NCBI RefSeq assembly: GCF_900177665.1
Contig: NZ_FXAW01000010.1
Span: forward strand, 1-64,000
Direction: 5' to 3'
Length of the DNA stretch: 64,000 nt
Source: Marivirga sericea
GTDB taxonomy: Bacteria > Bacteroidota > Bacteroidia > Cytophagales > Cyclobacteriaceae
A model generated the notes under the pieces. That model saw only the letters and a list, made by a program, of their open reading frames with translations. It had not been told where the DNA came from and made no database searches. Shown here one piece after another: positions 53,866 to 62,442 of this stretch (within the stretch, counting starts at the first letter, position 1; the number at the start of each line of letters is the position of its first letter). The position numbers and the translations under genes are program-made.

Positions 53866-55353
53866 CTATAAAGTGGTTATTCCTCTTTTGATTAAATGCA
53901 TAAGTTTCGGGTCTAGGACATTATATATTTTTTCATTATTAGGCCCTAATTTTGAATCCTCCTCAACTAATCTATATCTGACCATATTGTCTAACTTCCC
54001 TTGACTCCATCTAGTCTTTTGATTGAATGTTGCGTTTAAATCTAGAATAGTAATATTCATTTTACGTGTTCTAAGTATCAAATTAATCATGCTTAAAACA
54101 TCTTTATTTTTACCTGTTCTTGAAGGGTACATTGAAAGATAGTCATATCTCTGAGCAAATTTAACTAAACCTTTCGAAACTGAATCGCCCTCAAATACAG
54201 ATGAATTAAAATTGGACGTCTGATAGTCATAAATATCAGATAAGCATGAAATCAAATCCCTTGGTGATTTGTTAGAAATATCTATTACCTCTTGTTTATC
54301 ACCACTAATATTAAAGATACTAGAGAAATTTCTTTTACCCTCTGAAAAATAAGATATGCGTTTATCTATTAGTGGTTCCATATCACTTTTTTTCCAACTA
54401 ATGTCAATTTCTTTAAACTTATCAAATCGTACTTTCTTTGAAAGAATGGGTTTAACTTCAGACCATAGGCTAAATGCGATAGCAATATCATTTTGCAAAA
54501 GAAGCTCGGTATCAGTCAGAATATCTTCAGTAAAATTCGCTATTTTACTTATTTCCTGATTCAGATCCTGAAATTCATCTACTTTATCGAATAAAACTAC
54601 TGAAGATTTATAGTAAGTTTTTTTTGAAATAGAATTTAGTCTATTAAGAAGTTCCTTCAAATGCCTTTTACTTTTTTTCAAGAGTTGCTCATGGTCTGTT
54701 GCAGAAGTGTCAATCTTCTTAATCTCAGAGAAAAACTCTGTATAATAATTACCTGAATGGTATTGATTTAGGTTCAGCGAATCTGCAATAAACTTAGATG
54801 TGATAAGAATTCCCGTTCCTATCAACGAATTAGTTGGTTTGACAATCTTATTGTAGATTTTAATAAACCAATTTCTGGCCTTTATTTTTTTTATGTTATT
54901 ATATCTGGATTCATATTCTGTTGTAGTAAGAGGTTGAAAAAACAACTTAAGTAGTAGACTCAACACTTCTTTATCTTCTTTACTAAGCTTTTTTAAGTAA
55001 CTTTTATTCTTATCTAGAAACAGAACATATTTAGTTACGAATTCTTGTAAAATTAAATTTAGTAGTTCAATCTTATTTTCAGTTAACGAAATTTCATCAA
55101 ACCGATCAATTATAATTGTGAGTACTTGTGATTTTTCTAAGTCAGTTTTGAGCTTATGAATAATTGAAGATTTTCCATGTCCTCTTTGACCTAATATAAA
55201 TCTGCTGGTACCAGTTTTTAAGTCATCCAAAAGGGTTTGATAAAAAGTCGGTTCATAGAATATCTCATTATGAAATTCCATTTCCTCCTCAGCAGAAAAT
55301 TTGGAAAAAGGATTCTTTGAAAATCCTAAACTGATATTAAGTTTATTTGTCAT
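53866..55353 (-). CDS. P-loop ATPase, Sll1717-like, 495 aa
   Basis: N-terminal P-loop domain with Walker A LGQRGHGKSS (residues 54-63) and a Walker B-like VVLFDKVDEF at about 250-262. Between them is a long helical insertion with a possible membrane-associated segment (about residues 175-195, TGILITSKFIADSL). The C-terminal region is winged-helix-like (MVRYRLVEEDSKLG). The start NPFSKFSAEEE resembles Sll1717-type ATPases. It has no transmembrane anchor typical of KAP. It probably uses ATP to switch a signalling or defence response. Repeats R1/R2 flank it. Confidence 0.78.
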   Translation of the reverse strand: MTNKLNISLGFSKNPFSKFSAEEEMEFHNEIFYEPTFYQTLLDDLKTGTSRFILGQRGHGKSSIIHKLKTDLEKSQVLTIIIDRFDEISLTENKIELLNLILQEFVTKYVLFLDKNKSYLKKLSKEDKEVLSLLLKLFFQPLTTTEYESRYNNIKKIKARNWFIKIYNKIVKPTNSLIGTGILITSKFIADSLNLNQYHSGNYYTEFFSEIKKIDTSATDHEQLLKKSKRHLKELLNRLNSISKKTYYKSSVVLFDKVDEFQDLNQEISKIANFTEDILTDTELLLQNDIAIAFSLWSEVKPILSKKVRFDKFKEIDISWKKSDMEPLIDKRISYFSEGKRNFSSIFNISGDKQEVIDISNKSPRDLISCLSDIYDYQTSNFNSSVFEGDSVSKGLVKFAQRYDYLSMYPSRTGKNKDVLSMINLILRTRKMNITILDLNATFNQKTRWSQGKLDNMVRYRLVEEDSKLGPNNEKIYNVLDPKLMHLIKRGITTL

Positions 55354-55466
55354 TTATAGCTTTTTAATTTTGAATACATAAAATTATGTTTCATGTACAA
55401 TCCAAGAAAGCTTTATGAATTGATTGGGGATCCTCCTCTACTTAAGTTCCGGAGGAATTATAAAGA

Positions 55467-55545
55467 TTTCGGTTATTGATGAATTGTAAATATAGAAATA
55501 CCGTTCTAGTTTTCACCATACAAATAGTACTATTCATCGAAAAAA
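55467..55545. repeat. 79-bp repeat R2
   Basis: Second copy of R1. Its downstream continuation (about 55543-55590, with TTGTTTTTAGGC.AGTTGG) recurs at 57016-57062, beyond the HigBA locus, as the partial copy R3. Confidence 0.8.
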
Positions 55546-55883
55546 TTCAATTGATTCTTGTTTTTAGGCAAGTTGGAAAATGGATGGGGTAAATAGGTGA
55601 GGGGTTTTGAGGGTTTGAATGCGGTTTTGAGAGACCTGTTTTTACATTCAGTAGTTAAATTATGAATCCATTTTGTCTTATTGCTCTCATGATGCTTCAT
55701 ACTTTTTCCATTGATGAAAAAGTATGCAAAAAATCTAGGTAAAATGATGCTACTACCCGCTAAGGCCAACGCCTGCCCACCATTTTACACTCCAGCCCGC
55801 TTTTTCGCTTTAAGCAAAAGTCGGGGAGTTAGCTTTAAATTATTTTAATACTAATATTAAATGCATCCTTAACTGTATGAAAC
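55546..55883. other. Intergenic region before higA, with a hairpin
   Basis: Contains a CCCGCTTTT/AAAAGTCGGG hairpin near 55795-55826. A 79-codon minus-strand frame (55530-55769) covers the repeat, but it is built from repeat sequence and is not supported as a gene. Confidence 0.35.
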
Positions 55884-56438
55884 TTAAGCCAACTCAAAAT
55901 TACCCTCACTTAGCTTTGGATTATTGAGCTTTTCAAGAGAGTTTTTTATTTTCATCTTATCTGCTGGAGCTAAAAAAGTAGGGATCAAGTAAGTCAGGTC
56001 GATTTTCAACAGTCGGTTGATGACAATCAAATCCTTTAAGGAAAAAGGGCTGATCCCATTCATTAATTCTGACATATAGGATTTACTTCTATGTCCTAAA
56101 ATTTCACCAAGGTCTTGCTGCGTTAAATTTAAACTTTTAAGCTTCTTCCGGATTAACTCTTTCCTCTTTAGTATGAATTGCCTTTCCTTTTCCGCAATAA
56201 CTTCTGCCAGATCACTTTCTTTTATCTTTTTATCCGTTATTCTTGAACCAGAAGACCAATTTTTATTTTCATAAGCAGCTATTAAGTCTCTTAATTTCTT
56301 GCGAACAGCTTTATATTTTGAGTCTTCTTTAGCAAGAACTCTTAATTTTCGATCGGCAATTAAAGCTCTTTCAAACTCCAATTCACTTGCAATTTTTCCT
56401 GCTTCTAATATTTTCGATATGTCGAGTTGTGTTTGCAT
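55884..56438 (-). CDS. higA: HigA-type antitoxin, 184 aa
   Basis: C-terminal helix-turn-helix of the Xre/Cro type: LKSLNLTQQDLGEILGHRSKSYMSELMNG, followed by ISPFSLKDLIVINRLLKI. The N-terminal helical part (EFERALIADRKLRVLAKE) is longer than in short HigA. The start is 4 bp after the higB stop, so toxin and antitoxin are co-transcribed in the higBA order typical of this family. Antitoxin and autoregulator by analogy. Confidence 0.85.
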   Translation of the reverse strand: MQTQLDISKILEAGKIASELEFERALIADRKLRVLAKEDSKYKAVRKKLRDLIAAYENKNWSSGSRITDKKIKESDLAEVIAEKERQFILKRKELIRKKLKSLNLTQQDLGEILGHRSKSYMSELMNGISPFSLKDLIVINRLLKIDLTYLIPTFLAPADKMKIKNSLEKLNNPKLSEGNFELA

Positions 56439-56442
56439 AAGT

Positions 56443-56781
56443 CTAAATCCAATCGTTAGCGGTTAACCACTTTTTTATTGTATTCTTATTGTTTTTGAAT
56501 GTCGTTTCATATTCTTGATGCGTACCGACCCAAACTACTGACGCCTCATCATCTTCAAACTCAATAAGTATCATCGTCCTGTGAATATTAATATCAAAAA
56601 AGAAGAATCCATCGCTGTGGACACAGTCTGCATCTGATCTAGTCTGATTCAGCTCATTTTGGTTTTTCCAGGTGTGATCTTCAATATCTTTTATCAGTTT
56701 ATCAATGGCAGTTGTTAATGGAACATTTCCTTTATTCTTCCTTTTTAATTTTTCTAATGCCTTTTTATTGACTAGCCTCAT
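56443..56781 (-). CDS. higB: HigB-type toxin (RelE superfamily mRNA interferase), 112 aa
   Basis: Shows the pattern of the HigB group: an N-terminal helix (KKALEKLKRKNKG..LTTAIDKLIKDIED), a beta strand GFFFFDINIHRTMILIEFEDDEASVVWVGTHQEYE and a C-terminal KKWLTANDW. It lies directly upstream of the antitoxin. The VWVGTHQEY strand and a late Trp are family hallmarks. Predicted to cleave mRNA at the ribosome when free. Seen as a pair with higA. Confidence 0.85.
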   Translation of the reverse strand: MRLVNKKALEKLKRKNKGNVPLTTAIDKLIKDIEDHTWKNQNELNQTRSDADCVHSDGFFFFDINIHRTMILIEFEDDEASVVWVGTHQEYETTFKNNKNTIKKWLTANDWI

Positions 56782-57015
56782 TAGTAATGCAAATAAACAA
56801 AAAATAGTTCGGAAAATTTCCGAACTTTCGAAATATTAATAATCTTAATCGAAGAAACTATTGAATAGTGCCTTGATCCCTTAATCTTCTGAAAATTACC
56901 AAAAAGCTGAAAATACATTGGTGATAGGGACTTTTCAGGTTTTGGCGAATGTTGAATTAGAAAGATAATTAATTCATTACAAAATTAGAAATTGCAAATA
57001 TAGAGTTGATAGGAA

Positions 57016-57062
57016 AAACTCAATTACTCCTTGTTTTTAGGCTAGTTGGTAAATGGAAGTGG
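57016..57062. repeat. Partial repeat R3
   Basis: Matches the downstream part of R2 (about 55543-55590): ACTCAATT..TTGTTTTTAGGC.AGTTGG.AAATGG with a few mismatches. It lies on the far side of higBA, so copies R2 and R3 bracket that module. Confidence 0.7.
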
Positions 57063-57088
57063 CTGTAGAATATTAGAGAATAGTCAAA

Positions 57089-57112
57089 AGCACAAGCGGA
57101 TGCTTGCGCTAT
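57089..57112. repeat. REP-like palindrome, copy 2
   Basis: Identical 24-base unit to 49193-49216. Confidence 0.8.
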
Positions 57113-57159
57113 TTGTTGCTATCTTCTCTGTGTGAGCTATTATTGGAGGAAATAAAAAA

Positions 57160-57243
57160 AGCACTAGCGGTTTTTATAGTAATTTATCCACTCCAACTTA
57201 AACTAAAAGAAGGAAGTTCTTGATCACCTTAACCGCTAGTGCT
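57160..57243. repeat. Long-loop inverted repeat beside DUF2892 gene
   Basis: AGCACTAGCGGTT (57160-57172) pairs perfectly with AACCGCTAGTGCT (57231-57243), with a 58-nt loop. It lies 23 bp after the DUF2892 stop. It may be a terminator, a small RNA or a MITE-like element; nothing decides. Confidence 0.6.
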
Positions 57244-57266
57244 CTTATTCAATCTAGAAAGTTTTC

Positions 57267-57479
57267 TTATTTACTTTCTTTCATAGGACAGCTTGAAATC
57301 CCGAAAGGTGCGTAAAGAGGGCAAAAGCTTATCAAGCTGGTTAGTACAAAAACTCCTGCTAGTACTAAAAGCACTATACCTACTGTTCCTGAAATGATTC
57401 CCGTGAAATAAAGTACTCCTACAATTGCAGCGATTATTACTCTAATAATTCTATCTGCTGATCCCATATTTTTTTTCAT
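57267..57479 (-). CDS. DUF2892 (YgaP-type) small membrane protein, 70 aa
   Basis: Two membrane helices (about residues 9-27 and 33-52) with MGSADRIIRVIIAAIVG and the conserved CPLYAPFGISSCP cysteine pair of the YgaP transmembrane domain family. It follows a Crp/Fnr regulator on the same strand after 77 bp, an arrangement common in Bacteroidota. The rhodanese part of full YgaP is absent. Confidence 0.9.
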   Translation of the reverse strand: MKKNMGSADRIIRVIIAAIVGVLYFTGIISGTVGIVLLVLAGVFVLTSLISFCPLYAPFGISSCPMKESK

Positions 57480-57556
57480 CTTCTTAAAATTTAAAGTGTT
57501 TTGCTTTATTATAGTATAAAGATAAGTGGTGCTTAGTTCCTAGTCAGTGACTGCGG

Positions 57557-58183
57557 TCACCACTCGCCAACAATTTCTATTTCCCCAGCGTTTTGTACAA
57601 CTTTTTCTTCATTTTCAAGCTTTTTCAGCACTCGGGTGATCACTTCACGAGCTGTTCCTAATTCGTTCGCGATCTGGCTATGGCTCATTTTAATGGAGTT
57701 AGTACTGGTCAGGGCGGATTTCCTTTTCAGATAATCATATAGGCGCTTATCCATTTTATCTAGTAGGAGATGGCTAATGGTTTCCAACAATTCTGTGTAT
57801 CTAAGATTATATTGAGTATAAAAGAGTTCATTAAAGTCCGGGTATTCTTGCAGCCATAGGGGTAATAGCTGTACGGGAATTAAGATGATTTTCGAATCGG
57901 TTTCTGTAGTGGCAAAGACTTTACTTGGGCTATTTTTTAATGCCGCATTGAACGTCATCACACAACTTTGGGCAGGTTCTATATAGTAGAGTAGTAACTC
58001 CTTCTCTTCAAATTTTGAATATACTTTGACTAAGCCATCCAAAACAATGGGTAAGACCTTTACATATTGCTGCGCTCTTAAAATTTCGGTTCCTTTGGGA
58101 AATTCTTGGACAGTTGATTCTTGCAGTATCTTTTCAACCAAATCAGGTTTTAAGAAAGACAATATCTTCTTTTCAGATTCCAT
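57557..58183 (-). CDS. Crp/Fnr-family transcriptional regulator, 208 aa
   Basis: Cyclic nucleotide-binding-like beta barrel (about residues 10-120: FPKGTEILRAQQYVKVLPIVLDGLVKVYSKFEEKELLLYYIEP). Then a dimer helix and a C-terminal winged HTH (MSHSQIANELGTAREVITRVLKKLENE). No FNR-type cysteine cluster is seen, so it is not an iron-sulfur oxygen sensor of the E. coli type. It probably regulates the adjacent DUF2892 gene. Confidence 0.93.
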   Translation of the reverse strand: MESEKKILSFLKPDLVEKILQESTVQEFPKGTEILRAQQYVKVLPIVLDGLVKVYSKFEEKELLLYYIEPAQSCVMTFNAALKNSPSKVFATTETDSKIILIPVQLLPLWLQEYPDFNELFYTQYNLRYTELLETISHLLLDKMDKRLYDYLKRKSALTSTNSIKMSHSQIANELGTAREVITRVLKKLENEEKVVQNAGEIEIVGEW

Positions 58184-58323
58184 TAGTTGTGGTGTTTAAG
58201 AGGTTTTGCACGCTACTGTAAAGATATAGCTTTTCTGAATAATGACTATTCATGAGATATCGCGCGCTAGTCGAACTGGCTCAAATGTCCTTTTGGACTA
58301 ATAGTAGATACTACTTGCAGGCC

Positions 58324-58902
58324 TTATGGAACAGGTATTTTTATAGTTTTAACCAAAGAGCTAATAGGGATTACCTCCACATGTTTGCCATCCATTAGAA
58401 AAATTACTTCTTTCGTTTTCCCAATCATTTTACCTTTTTTTACTTCTCCATCTGAAAATTGAATAGTAATAGGATCAAGCCTTTTAAGTTGCTTTTTTGA
58501 AATTGCTCCATACCAATCCGCAGATAGGTATAAGTAGCAAATGAGCAGTGCAGCAATTGACAAATAGCGAAAGTTGGCGTATCCGGTTTTTCGGTCGTAT
58601 CCAAAATTTATTCGCGAATACCACTTGGGGTACCTCGTTTTCCACGCCTCATCTAGCTTGAAAACCAAATAAGTAAGTAGCAAAGAAATTATGGTAAAAA
58701 GCAATACATGAAGATCAGAGAAAGGAGTGATCAGAAAGTCAAACACATCGGCATAATCAAAAATATTAATTCCGAACTCATCATACCTCTGATAATTAAA
58801 AAGCATTCCTACTCCTACCGCAAAAATATAGGCCAGCGTAATGATGGTTTGAAGCTCTTTGATCATTGCTTCATAAGCGTTTTTGATGATTCCATCGTTC
58901 AT
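58324..58902 (-). CDS. Membrane hypothetical protein, 192 aa
   Basis: Three hydrophobic segments (about residues 18-33, 61-83, 110-130) and a C-terminal beta-rich tail with VKKGKMIGKTKEVIFLMDGKHVEVIPISSL. No family was recognised. The end looks like a small SH3-like fold on the cytoplasmic or periplasmic side. Confidence 0.7.
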   Translation of the reverse strand: MNDGIIKNAYEAMIKELQTIITLAYIFAVGVGMLFNYQRYDEFGINIFDYADVFDFLITPFSDLHVLLFTIISLLLTYLVFKLDEAWKTRYPKWYSRINFGYDRKTGYANFRYLSIAALLICYLYLSADWYGAISKKQLKRLDPITIQFSDGEVKKGKMIGKTKEVIFLMDGKHVEVIPISSLVKTIKIPVP

Positions 58903-59068
58903 AACATTAAAAGCAGAATTAATTAGAAGATTGAGCTGGATTTTATTTTTCTATTTGAGACTTGATGACAATTTCTGCGGTCAGTTCTCCTTAAGGCTGA
59001 AGCTTTTTCAATTAAGCCTGCTAAAGGACTTTCCGAAACTGTTCCGTTATTGGTCTTTCTATTGGATA

Positions 59069-59092
59069 AGCACAAGCGGACTCTTGTGCTAT
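59069..59092. repeat. REP-like palindrome, copy 3
   Basis: AGCACAAGC then GGACTC then TTGTGCTAT. Third copy of the 24-base unit, with a few changes that keep the stem AGCACAAG/CTTGTGCT. Confidence 0.75.
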
Positions 59093-59128
59093 GCTATTTC
59101 GGTTAGTTCCAGGAGGGTATTTTTTAAA

Positions 59129-59506
59129 TTAATACTCATGTAGAAAAAATCCATTCTGAGCCAATTCTACAATCTTATGTACAATTAAATAGGTGGCATA
59201 CATCGCCACTAGCCCAATAAAAAACTGGAGCCTTAAGAATGATTTATGGTTTATCTTATGCTCACTTACTAGCTCCCCTTCGGAATTGATTTGGATAGTG
59301 GGTTCTCCAGTCAATTTTTTCCAAGCATTTTTCACGATGTATTTCAGTTCATAGATTTGTCCAGCAATCTCGATTTTGTGGCTTGTGCCAATTATATTCC
59401 GCTTCTGACTTACGATATGTTCATCTAAAAGCACTGTTTCTTTGCCCCAAAAGGTCCTGTTAATTTCTAGTTGTTTTCCTCCAATATTTAATTCAAGTAG
59501 TCTCAT
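59129..59506 (-). CDS. Hypothetical protein with C-terminal membrane anchor, 125 aa
   Basis: Residues 1-80 form a beta-rich domain (MRLLELNIGGKQLEINRTFWGKETV and KIEIAGQIYELKYIVKN). One hydrophobic helix at about 92-112 (FFIGLVAMYATYLIVHKI) anchors it. No family recognised. It follows the sigma-linked membrane protein on the same strand with a 51-bp gap and may belong to that operon. Confidence 0.7.
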   Translation of the reverse strand: MRLLELNIGGKQLEINRTFWGKETVLLDEHIVSQKRNIIGTSHKIEIAGQIYELKYIVKNAWKKLTGEPTIQINSEGELVSEHKINHKSFLRLQFFIGLVAMYATYLIVHKIVELAQNGFFLHEY

Positions 59507-59557
59507 CTTGTTTTTTAGTTTTTAAGTTAAAATTGATTGCCATAGCGAAAGCATTGG

Positions 59558-60211
59558 CTAAACTTCAAATTCTTGAAGGGTTTCTTCTAATTTATCGATG
59601 TGTATGCCGTATAACCCGTTAGCCCATTTTACTGTAATATAATAAATGCCGGCTGCCATGAGAAGGTAAATAAGGGTGCAGATCATAATGTTAATAGGAC
59701 TCATATTTAGTGAAAATAACTTGAAGAATAATTCTTCACCGCCCAATTGAATCTCACCGAGACTAAAATGCAATTTTCCACTGCCAGAGAATAAAGCGGC
59801 AACAGAGAGTGGTAGGATAAGACTACCAGCAATAATAGCTGTTTTATATACTTCTAGTGTAAGCTTTAGATCGTGGATAAAGCCCATAACCGTATCTCTA
59901 CTGCTTCCACTTATAGTACTTGTTTTATTTAGAAACCAAGTCATTTTAGCGATGTACAATAAAGTGATTAAAGCAGTGATAAATTGTAGTATAAAATATA
60001 AGCCCTTAGCCATTTGATTCATTTCTAGCATCAAGGGCACCGTAAAGAATGCAATGATGATGAGCAGTTGCGAAATGATCTCACTTCTCATACTCTTCCG
60101 AACCTTCTGGATAGGTAGTTTACTTTCTTCTAGTTGCTTTATATTTTTCGGTACTGAAAGGTCTCTCATTCCTTCCGCCTCCATTTTCTTTTTTATTTCG
60201 TCAAGATTCAT
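59558..60211 (-). CDS. Four-helix membrane protein downstream of sigma factor, 217 aa
   Basis: A cytoplasmic N-terminus (about residues 1-45) is followed by four membrane helices (about 46-65, 69-90, 119-140, 170-197). Its start overlaps the end of the sigma gene by 11 bp, so it is translationally coupled. It is a candidate membrane anti-sigma partner, but the classic ZAS motif is not seen. Confidence 0.75.
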   Translation of the reverse strand: MNLDEIKKKMEAEGMRDLSVPKNIKQLEESKLPIQKVRKSMRSEIISQLLIIIAFFTVPLMLEMNQMAKGLYFILQFITALITLLYIAKMTWFLNKTSTISGSSRDTVMGFIHDLKLTLEVYKTAIIAGSLILPLSVAALFSGSGKLHFSLGEIQLGGEELFFKLFSLNMSPINIMICTLIYLLMAAGIYYITVKWANGLYGIHIDKLEETLQEFEV

Positions 60212-60704
60212 ATCCTTGTGTTTTTATAATGTTTTGTAATTTTTCTTTCGTTCTTTTAGTCTTCACTCTGATGTTACCCTCTGACATGCCCAAGTTCTGG
60301 GCGATCTCTTTACCGGAGAAACCATCAACAAGCTGTAAAATGATAGCTTTCTCAATTTTATTGAGTTTTTTGACAGCCTCATAGAAATGTACTAGTTGCT
60401 GGTCTTTATGGTCATCATATTGTTCTTCGGGAATCCCCTCACCACCCAAAAGGCTTTCCTGTCCGGGCTTTCTTTTCTCCTTTTTAAAGAAGACAATGGC
60501 GGTGTTGAGCGATACTCTATACATCCAAGAAGACAATTCGCTTGTTCCTTTAAAGCTGCCTATGGATTTCCATAATTGAAGGATAATCTCCTGAAATAGG
60601 TCTTGCTGATCTTCAAGATTGTCAAAGTACATCCTCGATACTTTATAGAGGATGCCTTTGTGTTTATTGATAGCCTCTAAGAATGCTTCTTCTGTGATTT
60701 GCAT
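60201..60704 (-). CDS. ECF RNA polymerase sigma factor, 167 aa
   Basis: Region 2 (ILYKVSRMYFDNLEDQQDLFQEIILQLWKSIGSFKGTSELSSWMYRVSLNTAIVFFKKEKR) and region 4 (VKKLNKIEKAIILQLVDGFSGKEIAQNLGMSEGNIRVKTKRTKEKL) are complete. It lies 9 bp after the TraB/GumN gene and overlaps the next membrane protein. It is probably controlled by that protein. Target genes are unknown. Confidence 0.95.
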   Translation of the reverse strand: MQITEEAFLEAINKHKGILYKVSRMYFDNLEDQQDLFQEIILQLWKSIGSFKGTSELSSWMYRVSLNTAIVFFKKEKRKPGQESLLGGEGIPEEQYDDHKDQQLVHFYEAVKKLNKIEKAIILQLVDGFSGKEIAQNLGMSEGNIRVKTKRTKEKLQNIIKTQGYES

Positions 60705-60713
60705 TAATTGCTA

Positions 60714-61580
60714 CTAGTTTAATACTGGGCTGACAGTATATCCTTTTTCTCTCAATAAATGGATGAGGCCGAATTCATCCGTTAAATGAGCGGCACCTAC
60801 AGCAAATAAATTACTGCCTTTTTCCATCATTTTGGGCATCTGTTCCACCCAATTTTGGTTTCGTTTTACTTGCATAAGTAAGGTGGCATTTTCATCCATA
60901 TATTCCGGTTTGCTAAGATAGCTAACAGCCTCAGTAAGCTTTTCATTGTTATAGGCAGTAATTGCCTTGTTGAAATCTCTTTCGTAAGAATCGTGTAGCA
61001 TTAATTGTTCATAAGATGATTCAAGAGGATAGGCTTCTTTTACGATGGCCATTTGTTCTTCTATGGTTTCAAAGGCGTGAATAGGAATAGTATTTGTTTT
61101 GGCTATTTGCATTAATTCAGCTTCAAAAAGTTTTATGTCTGTACAAGGTAACATTTTTGAAATCATTATCGAACTGAGCACCTGTAGGCCGTAAGCATCA
61201 AGATTTGCTAAGGGCGTTCCTACAATGCGTTGTACCAAAGTGTCTAGCTGTTCAAATTGACTTGGGCTTAGCTCCTCTGATATCTTTTTAGTAGCTGCCA
61301 TAGAGGCTTGCATTTTTTGAATTTCAGCACTGTCAGATAAATTAATTTCAACAACCAAGGCATCAACTGCAGTCATCGCAATGTTTACTTTTTCTGGTAT
61401 TTGAAAGTCGCTGGCACACATCATATGGAGAGTGCCCAGCAGGTAAGAGGGCTTTTCCAAGGTAGAATGTTCTACCTTCCATAGGGTGGAGTTTTCCAGC
61501 GCCATGTCTTGTTGCGCTTTTGGCGCTTGCAGTGTTGCAATAAAAAGTACAAGGGTAAAGATGTTTTTTATAGTTTTCAT
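60714..61580 (-). CDS. TraB/GumN-family protein, 288 aa
   Basis: Signal peptide (residues about 1-22) then TraB/GumN domain: STLWKVEHSTLEKPSYLLGTLHMMC at the start, IPIHAFETIEEQM in the middle and FAVGAAHLTDEFGLIHLLREKGYTV at the end. The two GxH motifs are the metal-linked hallmark of the Tiki/EreA-like fold. Proposed as a metalloprotease-like enzyme; the substrate is unknown. It is the first gene of the sigma operon. Confidence 0.9.
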   Translation of the reverse strand: MKTIKNIFTLVLFIATLQAPKAQQDMALENSTLWKVEHSTLEKPSYLLGTLHMMCASDFQIPEKVNIAMTAVDALVVEINLSDSAEIQKMQASMAATKKISEELSPSQFEQLDTLVQRIVGTPLANLDAYGLQVLSSIMISKMLPCTDIKLFEAELMQIAKTNTIPIHAFETIEEQMAIVKEAYPLESSYEQLMLHDSYERDFNKAITAYNNEKLTEAVSYLSKPEYMDENATLLMQVKRNQNWVEQMPKMMEKGSNLFAVGAAHLTDEFGLIHLLREKGYTVSPVLN

Positions 61581-61696
61581 TTCTCTCTTTTTTTAGGATT
61601 CAAAGAGTAAGTATTCGATAGAGAGAAAATGTTACAGAAGTGTAAATAATATTTAAAATTTATCACATAACCAGTAAAGTAATTTTAGCACGAGAC

Positions 61697-61741
61697 AAAT
61701 GATCATTTCATCTGCATTCCTAATGATTGAGTAAATAAATC
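61697..61741. repeat. 45-bp direct repeat, left copy
   Basis: Starts AAATGATCATTTCATCTGCA. The second copy is at 62679-62723 in the same orientation with three mismatches. The two flank the DUF6090-like gene. Confidence 0.85.
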
Positions 61742-61779
61742 GTACTTGCAGAAGAAGCCGAGAAAGGTTTATCTGGACA

Positions 61780-62442
61780 CTAATAATTTCTCATTCTTCG
61801 ATTCACCTCATTTCTAAGTTCATCGTTTTCAATATCAATATCATAGCCATATTTATTTAACCACTCTTTTTTTGCTCGTTGATATTCCATCATAACCTCA
61901 GGTAAAGTTGATAAATATATACGTATTAAATTTCTTAATCTCGGTAAGGATGTTAAGCTTTCGGAATCAGTTATTACATATTCAATGAATGAATTATCAA
62001 GACGTTCTGTAATGGACTGTGCATAATAAACTCTTGTTAATGACTTCGCCCACTCGAATTCTACATTGTCAATTAAATTGGAGTTGAGATATGTCTGATA
62101 AGCTGCTGAACGTAACAGTGGTGTTTGTAAACCTTTCCAATTAGTTAAGTCACTACCCTCTAGTTCCATCCAATTGGAATCGCTTTGTTGTCTTAAGCTA
62201 TCAATTTCCCTGAGCAAATCACTGTGATATTTAAAAATGGATTCAATTCTATGATGATTATAAGTCATCTCAGAGGCTATATATTGTATGGAAATATCTA
62301 ATGTCTCTGAATCCTTTTTTGATTCTCGATATTCACTTAACCAAAATGCAAAAAAAACACTTAGAAAAATCAAGCAGCCTTGAATTAAATGATCGCTAAT
62401 CCTTTGACTTATGTTTAATTTAATCTTTTTATTTTTTGTCAT
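61780..62442 (-). CDS. DUF6090-like membrane-anchored protein, 220 aa
   Basis: An N-terminal helix (about residues 17-36: HLIQGCLIFLSVFFAFWLSEYRES) is followed by a long helical domain with YIASEMTYNHHRIESIF and LRSAAYQTYLNSNLIDNVEFEWAKSLTRVYY. It shares the layout of the protein at 43289-43984. It is bracketed by two 45-bp direct repeats, suggesting a moved or duplicated unit. The function is unknown. Confidence 0.75.
   Translation of the reverse strand: MTKNKKIKLNISQRISDHLIQGCLIFLSVFFAFWLSEYRESKKDSETLDISIQYIASEMTYNHHRIESIFKYHSDLLREIDSLRQQSDSNWMELEGSDLTNWKGLQTPLLRSAAYQTYLNSNLIDNVEFEWAKSLTRVYYAQSITERLDNSFIEYVITDSESLTSLPRLRNLIRIYLSTLPEVMMEYQRAKKEWLNKYGYDIDIENDELRNEVNRRMRNY

Larger units (their letters stand above)
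56782..57266. other. 485-bp intergenic region with repeats
   Basis: Contains repeat R3 (57016-57062), a REP-like palindrome (57089-57112) and the 13-bp inverted repeat at 57160-57243. No gene is visible. Confidence 0.5.

Noticed and set aside
55530-55769. Minus-strand 79-codon frame near R2
   Set aside because: Built from repeat R2 and the adjoining repeat; no start context or domain supports a gene.
55750-55835. A GCCAACGC core and nearby GTTAGC as a possible extra attC-like site
   Set aside because: The sequences between the cores do not form paired arms and no recombinase or cassette is near.
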